This document shows positions 8,427-17,469 of a DNA stretch of 47,065 nt, in pieces. Both the position numbers and the translations under genes were made by a program. The DNA lies in contig JAAUTS010000004.1 in the NCBI GenBank assembly GCA_012031345.1, positions 1-47,065 on the forward strand, read 5' to 3'. The notes below the pieces were generated by a model. The model saw nothing but the letters and a program-made list of their open reading frames with translations. It ran no database searches and was not told the origin of the DNA. The DNA is from Blastochloris sp. (GTDB lineage: Bacteria; Verrucomicrobiota; Verrucomicrobiia; Methylacidiphilales; JAAUTS01). Numbering within the stretch: the first letter of the stretch is position 1; each line of letters starts with the position of its first letter.

Positions 8427-9302
8427 ATGAAGTGTATCCGCCACTTGCCCCTGCTGCTGGGTCTCCTCCTTTGCCTAACTTCACCTTCTCTTCGCGCCGC
8501 CTCCAGTGACGATTCCCGCATCAGCGCCACACCCCAGCCCGCTCGACTCAAGACAAGCAGCGCTCCTTCCCTGGAAATTCCCGCCAACGCCCAGCGTCAG
8601 TTGAACCAATTCTTTTCCACCCTCCAGTCCGGCAACTCCAAACTCGCCTTCTTGAATCTCTTCGACAAAACCCAGTTCAAGGAAGACACCGAAATCATCG
8701 AAAACTTCATCACCGCCTCCCAAGGCTCCATCGAACGCTTCGGACCCTACAAAAAATTCGCACCCTTCGAGACCACCCGCATCGGTTCCCGACTCTACTT
8801 GCTCTCCTACATTTCGGAGCAAGGAACCAAACTCTTCCGCTGGCAATTTCTCTACTTCACCCCCATCGGCAACGAATGGCGTCTGGCCAACATCCGCGTC
8901 GATGACATGCGTGAATACATGCCCGCCCAGCCCAACCCCGTCAACCCACCCAAAGAAGTGGCTTTGAAGATAGAAAAGTTTTTCATCACCATCCAAAGCA
9001 ACCGCAGCCCGGACGCCTTTAAGGAACTCCTCACCGGTTCCAGTATTGATTCCACTGGTCCGAATGTGGACGGCTTTGTTCAGCGCACGGAGAAAGCGAT
9101 CAAGGAATACGGTGCTATGAAAAATTACGAACTTTTCGATCATCGTCCCCTCACGCCGGAATTCTCCCTGCTCATCTATTTCAGTCATCTGGAAACCGAA
9201 CCGCTCCGCTGGCACTTTTACTTTGAAACCAAAGGGGAGGCCTGGAAGCTCATCAATCTGCGCGTGGACGACTCGCTGGATGAGGGCATCCTCAACAACT
9301 GA
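8427..9302 (+). CDS. Secreted protein with two tandem copies of one domain
   Basis: This 291-aa protein of unrecognised function begins with a clear Sec signal peptide (KCIRHLPLLLGLLLCLTSPSLRAA, positions 2-25, in two halves) cut near SLRAA. The mature part is an internal duplication. The first copy begins LNQFFSTLQSGNSKLAF and ends EWRLANIRVDD; the second begins IEKFFITIQSNRSPDAF and ends AWKLINLRVDD. Each copy is about 110 residues, with a central aromatic stretch RWQFLYF or RWHFYFE. The pattern resembles small alpha+beta NTF2/DUF-like ligand-binding domains, but this is only an impression. It starts 13 bp after the MBL-fold gene, so they are probably co-transcribed. Confidence 0.75.
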   Translation: MKCIRHLPLLLGLLLCLTSPSLRAASSDDSRISATPQPARLKTSSAPSLEIPANAQRQLNQFFSTLQSGNSKLAFLNLFDKTQFKEDTEIIENFITASQGSIERFGPYKKFAPFETTRIGSRLYLLSYISEQGTKLFRWQFLYFTPIGNEWRLANIRVDDMREYMPAQPNPVNPPKEVALKIEKFFITIQSNRSPDAFKELLTGSSIDSTGPNVDGFVQRTEKAIKEYGAMKNYELFDHRPLTPEFSLLIYFSHLETEPLRWHFYFETKGEAWKLINLRVDDSLDEGILNN

Positions 9303-9397
9303 AGATCCCGCCCTGACCCGGCCACCTGCCCTTTTTCCCTGACCTCTCCGCCGCTTTTCTGTTGGAATCCGGCACTCTGCCTGCTTATGTAGAACCC

Positions 9398-12114
<2,717 letters not shown>

Positions 12115-12143
12115 CTCGCACTGAATGAACGTCCTCCAAAGCC

Positions 12144-12527
12144 ATGAAAATCATCGCCGCAGCAGTCTTTGCCGGCCTGGGCCTGATCGCCTTGGCCATC
12201 TACTCTAAAAAAGACCCAGCCAACCCAACGATAAGTTTGCCGGAGATCAAGCAGCCATTCACCCTCGATGAAGTCAAGTTGGCGGCCCAGGAGACCCTGC
12301 ATCGTAGATACCCTGACGGCATCATCAAAGAGCAAGATTTACCAATTTATAAAATTGAGATCGATGAAGTTCGCATCAACGAAACTAAAGATACTTATCG
12401 CATCTATTATCACGTAACAAATCTTAAAGATCAGAAAAAAGCACTGGATGAAGTCGATCTGAATGGAGATTCTTTCGGTGTCTGGAAGGCATCAATTCAT
12501 GGTGTGAAGCTCGTCATGAAAGAGTAG
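12144..12527 (+). CDS. Small membrane-anchored hypothetical protein
   Basis: This 127-aa protein is not recognised. Residues 2-20 (KIIAAAVFAGLGLIALAIY) form a signal anchor or uncleaved signal peptide. The rest is hydrophilic and exported, rich in Lys, Asp and Glu, with a predicted alpha+beta character. It lies 29 bp after acnA on the same strand. Base composition is more AT-rich than acnA. No catalytic motif is visible. Confidence 0.6.
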   Translation: MKIIAAAVFAGLGLIALAIYSKKDPANPTISLPEIKQPFTLDEVKLAAQETLHRRYPDGIIKEQDLPIYKIEIDEVRINETKDTYRIYYHVTNLKDQKKALDEVDLNGDSFGVWKASIHGVKLVMKE

Positions 12528-12600
12528 CTTTACAAACCTGACACGGCCTCCCCTTCCCGATCTTATTGCCGTTAAAAAAGTTTTTTGTTAAACATACCCC

Positions 12601-13224
12601 GTGCGTTCCATCCGAAATGCTTTCAGCCTGATTGAACTTTTGGTGGTTCTGGCTGTGATTATTTTGTTGTTGGGACTGCTTTTTCCCGCCGTGCAAATGG
12701 CACTGAACAAAGCCCATACCGCCAAAGCAGCCAGCAACCTTCGCCAAATCGGCATCGCCTTTCAGCTCTATCTGCAAAACAACGACAACACCATGCCGCA
12801 ACGCTTCTATCCCTCCGCTTCACCACGCACGGGTTATGATGAATTGTTGCTGCCCTACACCAATGGCGACACACAGATCTTCCAATGTCCGGCTCACAAG
12901 CAGCGCGACTATCCCTACGAGCCTTCCTACGGCATGAATTGGTATTACGACAACTGCAATGTCCTTCTGGTCACGGAGAATTCAAAAACCATTCTTGCCA
13001 CAGGCACCCTGGGCGGTGCCGGGATCGGCTCTCATCGCGCAGACCGCGATAGTGGGGATCCCGGAGTGCTGGACACTCGAAGACATCAAGGCAAGGCAAA
13101 CTACCTTTTCTTTGATGGCCATGTTGAACTGCTGAAATTTGAGCAAACCCTCAGTCCCGTGGATCTATGGGGAACCGATCACGGCATGCACGACGAACCC
13201 TTGCCTGAAACCCACAGCCCCTGA
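12601..13224 (+). CDS. Prepilin-like protein with H-X9-DG tail motif
   Basis: This 207-aa type II secretion/type IV pilin-like protein has an N-terminal prepilin signal, RNAFSLIELLVVLAV. Cleavage by prepilin peptidase is expected before Phe, with Ala rather than the usual Gly at -1. A single long hydrophobic helix follows, then AAKAASNLRQIGIAF-type pseudopilin sequence. Near the C-terminus RHQGKANYLFFDGHVELL matches the processing-associated H-X9-DG motif typical of the very large Planctomycetes/Verrucomicrobia family. The start is GTG at 12601, with no ATG upstream before the signal. These proteins are usually multicopy and of unknown individual role. The gene stands alone, convergent with aroB. 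Confidence 0.88.
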   Translation: MRSIRNAFSLIELLVVLAVIILLLGLLFPAVQMALNKAHTAKAASNLRQIGIAFQLYLQNNDNTMPQRFYPSASPRTGYDELLLPYTNGDTQIFQCPAHKQRDYPYEPSYGMNWYYDNCNVLLVTENSKTILATGTLGGAGIGSHRADRDSGDPGVLDTRRHQGKANYLFFDGHVELLKFEQTLSPVDLWGTDHGMHDEPLPETHSP

Positions 13225-13255
13225 ACCACCTTCAGGCCCGGCCCCCTTATTATTC

Positions 13256-14323
13256 TCAGAATCCATCCGAACAAATCGCCAGAGCCTCACGAATCCGCTC
13301 CTCGCTAACCTCCGTCGTCAGCAGAGTCCGACCAATCTCCGGCATCAACACCCACTGAATCCCGGTGGCTCCCGCCTTCTTGTCCCGCATCAAGGCAGGC
13401 TGGACCTGTGCCAAAGTCAGCCCCGGATGGGTGATGGGTAGTCCATGATTTTTAAGGATGGTCCGAACCTTCTCCACACTCCCTTCCGCCAAGCCCGCGC
13501 AACGTTCCGACAACCAAGTCGCCGCCACCATACCGATCGAGATGGCCTCCCCGTGCAGCAATTCCCCATATCCTACCGATTGCTCGATGGCGTGACCCAG
13601 GGTGTGCCCGAAGTTCAATACTGCACGCAAGCCTGTCTCCTCCCGTTCATCTGCGGAAACAATCTCCGCCTTGATCTCCACACATCGTTTGATGATCGGG
13701 GCCAGATTCCGGGGCCGCCCCCCGGCCACCTCGGCCAACAACCCGGGATCACGGATCAATCCATACTTGATCACCTCCGCCATCCCTGCCGCCAGTTCGC
13801 GCTCCGACAGGGTTTCCAAAAAATCAAGATCTACTAACACCTGCTCCGGCTGATAAAAGGCACCGACCAGATTCTTCCCCTCCGGTAAATTCACTCCGGT
13901 CTTCCCCCCCACACTGCTGTCCACCGCCGCCAGCAAGGTGGTCGGAATTTGAATGAACCGCACTCCGCGCAGATAACTCGCCGCCAGGTAACCCGCCAGA
14001 TCTCCCACCACTCCACCTCCCACCGCCAAAACCGTGGTCTTGCGGGAGAAACGGTCCTGGGCCAAACGGGAACAGAGATCGGAAAATTGGGATAATGACT
14101 TGCTGCCCTCACCCGCAGGAACCTCGTAAACAGAGCATTTCGGGGTCAACCCGGACAGCTCTTGTCGGAGGGTCGCGAACCAGTCTTGTCGCATCACATT
14201 CCCGTCCGTGACCAAGGCAATCCCGGACTTAAAATCCAGGCCCTTGAGCGCATCCGGCAGCAGGCCCTTTCCGATGTCGATGGGATACGAACGCTCCGCT
14301 AACTGAACTACAACCCTTTCCAT
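13256..14323 (-). CDS. aroB: 3-dehydroquinate synthase
   Basis: AroB converts DAHP to 3-dehydroquinate, the second step of the shikimate pathway, using NAD and a divalent metal. The sequence shows the NAD-binding stretch VLAVGGGVVGDLAGYLAASY, then QIPTTLLAAVDSSVGGKTGVN, GMAEVIKYGLI, and the metal-binding segments LNFGHTLGHAIE and LLHGEAISIGM. At 355 aa it is full length. Tandem starts GTG (14326) and ATG (14323) are available and the ATG is preferred. The downstream neighbour is convergent, and no other aro gene is adjacent. Confidence 0.96.
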   Translation of the reverse strand: MERVVVQLAERSYPIDIGKGLLPDALKGLDFKSGIALVTDGNVMRQDWFATLRQELSGLTPKCSVYEVPAGEGSKSLSQFSDLCSRLAQDRFSRKTTVLAVGGGVVGDLAGYLAASYLRGVRFIQIPTTLLAAVDSSVGGKTGVNLPEGKNLVGAFYQPEQVLVDLDFLETLSERELAAGMAEVIKYGLIRDPGLLAEVAGGRPRNLAPIIKRCVEIKAEIVSADEREETGLRAVLNFGHTLGHAIEQSVGYGELLHGEAISIGMVAATWLSERCAGLAEGSVEKVRTILKNHGLPITHPGLTLAQVQPALMRDKKAGATGIQWVLMPEIGRTLLTTEVSEERIREALAICSDGF

Positions 14324-14521
14324 CACGACAACCTAGAGAAAACCCAGCTCTTGCCAATGGCATTTACCGTGGCGAACACTTCGCCTGCTTGCTGAGGAAG
14401 AATCCTGCGCTCTCATCCCGGCGTTTCCCGCGCGCGTGAGATATGTCCTCACACTGCTTCCAATTCACGATCATGGCTCAGGCCAGACTTGCCCCCACCT
14501 GTTTTCTCAACTTGAGTGGCC

Positions 14522-14686
14522 AGAGGCTGTCTAAAAAGTGGGTGAGCTAAAATTTCAAGAGAAAATTTCGTCCGGCGAGGAGCGACGAAGGCGCCTATCC
14601 ACAAGGATACGCAACTGAGAAGCAATAACGCAGGAAGAAATTTTTCGCAGAAAGTTTGCCTTGAGCCACTTTTTTAGACAGCCTCT
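14522..14686. mobile_element. MITE-like element with 20-bp terminal inverted repeats
   Basis: A 165-bp segment is bounded by inverted repeats: AGAGGCTGTCTAAAAAGTGG at the left and CCACTTTTTTAGACAGCCTCT at the right, complementary apart from one extra base in the A/T run. The interior has no gene but contains AT-rich inverted segments around AATTTCAAGAGAAAATTTCG and GAAATTTTTCGC. No target-site duplication is evident. The right end stops 3 bp before the ATG of the DUF2752 gene, so the element could supply or block its promoter. The rest of the aroB-to-14690 gap contains nothing recognisable. Confidence 0.7.
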
Positions 14687-14689
14687 TAG

Positions 14690-15205
14690 ATGAAGTTCGT
14701 GCCTCGGCTTCCACTCAACCCTGCCCAGATTCAGGCCAGAATCTTTGGCTTGCTGATACTGATCGGTTTTTTGATCTTGGCCCGTTTCATCAACCCCCGG
14801 CATGGTTCGGAATTTATTCTGTCAGGCTTCAGAAGAATCACCGGCCTTCCCTGCCCCCTCTGTGGCGGCACCCGAGCCACGCATTATCTACTTCAGGGGA
14901 ACTTGGAACAAACCCTTTACTACAATTGGCTGGCCATTCCTTCCCTCCTCGTCGCCCTGATCCTCATCATATGCTGGACCGCGGAGATCATCACCCGACG
15001 CATCCTCCTTCCCCACTTCAAAGTCCCGGTAAAAGTCTGGTTTCTGGCCCTGCCCCTGCTTTTATTGGTTTGGGGAATACAAATCCACTCCGCACTGAAT
15101 CATCCCAAACCCGAACTTCTCAATGCTCGTGGGCTTTACTTTAAATTCAATTCTGGAAGCATTCCCCCACAACCACTCACTCCAACCCCGGAAGAACCTC
15201 AATAA
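14690..15205 (+). CDS. DUF2752 membrane protein
   Basis: This 171-aa integral membrane protein has the DUF2752 signature LPCPLCGGTRATHYLLQGN, a CxxC pair next to a membrane segment. Hydrophobic helices lie at about residues 18-33, 76-96 and 117-130, and a proline-rich tail follows. The biochemical role of the family is unknown; the CxxC may be redox-active or bind metal. The ATG lies only 3 bp from a MITE-like element. The stop overlaps the next start in TAATG, so the gene is coupled to the GYF_2 gene downstream and probably belongs to one unit with the second GYF_2 gene and hemB. Confidence 0.8.
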   Translation: MKFVPRLPLNPAQIQARIFGLLILIGFLILARFINPRHGSEFILSGFRRITGLPCPLCGGTRATHYLLQGNLEQTLYYNWLAIPSLLVALILIICWTAEIITRRILLPHFKVPVKVWFLALPLLLLVWGIQIHSALNHPKPELLNARGLYFKFNSGSIPPQPLTPTPEEPQ

Positions 15206-15819
15206 TGAAACAATGGTATTACGCTCAAAATGGTGAACGCAAAGGCCCCCTTGATAAAGCCACCGTCTTGAACCTCTACCAGAACGGTCAGATCCGGGCT
15301 GATGACTTGGTTTGGGAGGAAGGCATGAGTGACTGGGTCAAGGCCTCCACCGTCTTGACCTCCACTAACATCAATACTCCAGTTCCTAACTTGAGCACCC
15401 CTGCTGGTCCCAATCCGCTCAGCCCGGACACCTCAGGGAATCTGCCCGATTATGGGGATTTCCTCTGCTGGGGCATCGCCCTGATGTTGATCCCTTGTCT
15501 CGGCTTCGCGACTTTCATCGCCCTGATTGTCTTTCACATTTTGGAACTGATCGCGGTGCGCGAAAAAGTCCAGGCAGGTCAGGCTCAAGCTAGTTCCTAC
15601 AGCAATGTTCATCCAGTCCTCATGGCTCTGGGACTTCTTTGCTGTGGCTTTATCTTCTACCCCCTTTTCATGCACTGGCGCAATGAAACCAAATTATTCA
15701 AACCCCAACCCCATGCCGTCTGGTTTTCCATCGTCATTTTGGGCATCGTCCTCATCCTCTGGACTTCCTTGCAATTCTTAAATGCCTTCATGAACCTCTC
15801 CTCCCTCAACAACCTCTAA
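15205..15819 (+). CDS. GYF_2-domain membrane protein
   Basis: The 204-aa protein starts with a GYF_2 (DUF4339) domain in residues 1-50: QWYYAQNGERKGPLD, LYQNGQIRADDLVWEEGMSDWVKA. A Pro/Asn/Ser-rich linker follows, then three to four membrane helices (about 90-115, 133-155 and 170-190). GYF_2 domains bind proline-rich peptides, and in bacteria the domain usually sits on small membrane proteins of unknown role. The start overlaps the DUF2752 stop. It is very similar in its first 50 residues to the next gene, indicating tandem duplication of the domain. Confidence 0.85.
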   Translation: MKQWYYAQNGERKGPLDKATVLNLYQNGQIRADDLVWEEGMSDWVKASTVLTSTNINTPVPNLSTPAGPNPLSPDTSGNLPDYGDFLCWGIALMLIPCLGFATFIALIVFHILELIAVREKVQAGQAQASSYSNVHPVLMALGLLCCGFIFYPLFMHWRNETKLFKPQPHAVWFSIVILGIVLILWTSLQFLNAFMNLSSLNNL

Positions 15820-15834
15820 CACCCCTTGCCCAAA

Positions 15835-16350
15835 ATGAAGCGATGGTTCTACGCCCGCAACTCCGAACGCATCGGTCCCGTCGATGCCTCGGTTCTGCGT
15901 GAACTGTTTGCCGCAGGTCAAATCCGACCGGATGACCTTGTTTGGGAAGAGGGCATGAAAGATTGGGTCAAAGCGGGTGATGCCCTCCCCTCTCTCAACC
16001 AGCCTCCTCCGGAAATCCCCGTCGCAACTCCTAACCAAGCTTGGCCCGACCCTCAGGTCCACCCCTATCCAGCCCAGGCCCGTGACTCCTCCCTGGCTAT
16101 CGTATCCTTGGTTTCCGGCATCATCAGTCTGGTCACCTTTATTTTTTGTTGTGGAATATTGGGCCTCGTGCCCATCGTCACCGGACATCTCGCACTTCGG
16201 GAAATCCGGGATCAACCCGGACTCTCCGGTAAAGGTATGGCTCAGGCAGGTCTCATCATGGGTTACATTTCCCTCTCGATCACCGTCCTTATTATTCTGT
16301 TCTATGGAATCATCTTCGCCATCGGCCTCTCTTCAGAACTCAACAAATAA
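15835..16350 (+). CDS. GYF_2 plus DUF4190 membrane protein
   Basis: The 171-aa protein combines an N-terminal GYF_2 domain (KRWFYARNSERIGPVD, LFAAGQIRPDDLVWEEGMKDWVKAG) with a C-terminal DUF4190 domain. The latter shows two membrane helices flanking GHLALREIRDQPGLSGKGMAQAGLIMGYI, the usual DUF4190 core. The function is unknown. I chose ATG 15835 over TTG 15826 (three codons upstream), because the ATG aligns with the start of the preceding paralogue. It lies 15 bp after the first GYF_2 gene and 7 bp before hemB, so it is co-transcribed with them. Confidence 0.85.
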   Translation: MKRWFYARNSERIGPVDASVLRELFAAGQIRPDDLVWEEGMKDWVKAGDALPSLNQPPPEIPVATPNQAWPDPQVHPYPAQARDSSLAIVSLVSGIISLVTFIFCCGILGLVPIVTGHLALREIRDQPGLSGKGMAQAGLIMGYISLSITVLIILFYGIIFAIGLSSELNK

Positions 16351-16357
16351 CGCCACC

Positions 16358-17371
16358 ATGTTTCCTGACTCCAGACTTCCTGACCCCAAACCGCTTCGTC
16401 GTCCCCGTCGTAATCGCCGCAGCGAAGGTCTCCGCACTGCCCTGCGCGAAACCCACCTGGGCCTGCAACATCTGGTTACCCCTCTTTTTGTCAAAGAAGG
16501 ACTGAGCCAACCCGAACCCATCGATTCCCTCCCTGGGATCTTCAGATTTTCCCCCGACGCACTGCTCCACGAAATCGAGAGACTTCATGGCCTGGGCCTC
16601 AGCACCTTCGCCCTCTTCCCTTGTCTCCCCCCGGAAAGCAAAGACCTGGAAGCTTCGGAAGCACTGAACCCTGACAATCTCATCAACCGCTGCCTGCGCC
16701 GCATCAAAACCTCCCTGCCCGGAGTTACTCTGATCAGTGATGTCGCCCTCGATCCCTACACCACACATGGGCACGATGGCATCCTCGACCCTTCCGGTAA
16801 CGTGGCCAACGACGCTACGGTGACCATCCTGGCCCGCATGGCTCTGCTGCAAGCCCAGGCCGGAGTCGATTACGTCGCGCCCTCCGACATGATGGATGGC
16901 CGTGTCCGTGCCATCCGTCATACCCTCGACCTCGCAGGTCACGAATCAACCGGCATCCTGGCCTACTCCTCCAAATTTGCCTCCGCCTACTACGGACCTT
17001 TCCGGGACGCCGTTGGCAGCCGCGTTTCCGGCTCCTACTTGGATAAACGCAGCTATCAACTCGATCCCGCCAACTCACGGGAAGCCCTGCTCGAAGCCCT
17101 GCTGGATGAGGAGGAAGGAGCCGACATTCTTATGGTCAAACCGGCCGGACTTTATCTGGATATCCTCAGCAAGCTACGCCAAAAGACATTGCTCCCCTTG
17201 GCTGCCTATCAAGTCTCAGGAGAATACGCTCAAATCCACGCCGCCGCCCAAAACGGCTGGCTTGACCTGAAACAAGCCCGTGACGAATCCCTCCTCGCCA
17301 TCCGCCGGGCCGGAGCCGATCTCATTTTCAGCTACTTTGCCCCCGCCATCGCGGCGGAATCTTCTATCTAA
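16358..17371 (+). CDS. hemB: Delta-aminolevulinic acid dehydratase (porphobilinogen synthase)
   Basis: HemB condenses two 5-aminolevulinate molecules to porphobilinogen in heme synthesis. The two Schiff-base lysines are in AYSSKFASAYYGPFRDA and DILMVKPAGLYLDIL. PSDMMDGRVRAIR and the C-terminal GADLIFSYFA are standard. The metal region reads DVALDPYTTHGHDG, with Asp/Ala in place of the three zinc-binding cysteines. This indicates the zinc-independent, Mg-responsive class. The 337-aa protein is full length with start ATG 16358. It is the last gene of the DUF2752-GYF-GYF-hemB cluster. No other heme gene is in the window. Confidence 0.96.
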   Translation: MFPDSRLPDPKPLRRPRRNRRSEGLRTALRETHLGLQHLVTPLFVKEGLSQPEPIDSLPGIFRFSPDALLHEIERLHGLGLSTFALFPCLPPESKDLEASEALNPDNLINRCLRRIKTSLPGVTLISDVALDPYTTHGHDGILDPSGNVANDATVTILARMALLQAQAGVDYVAPSDMMDGRVRAIRHTLDLAGHESTGILAYSSKFASAYYGPFRDAVGSRVSGSYLDKRSYQLDPANSREALLEALLDEEEGADILMVKPAGLYLDILSKLRQKTLLPLAAYQVSGEYAQIHAAAQNGWLDLKQARDESLLAIRRAGADLIFSYFAPAIAAESSI

Positions 17372-17469
17372 AAAGCGGCAGCTGCCCATCGTTATTTTCG
17401 CGCCCGAAATTGGTTGTTTGCAGCTGATATGCAGCTTGTATGGCAAATCTTTTGATTTATGTTTATTGG

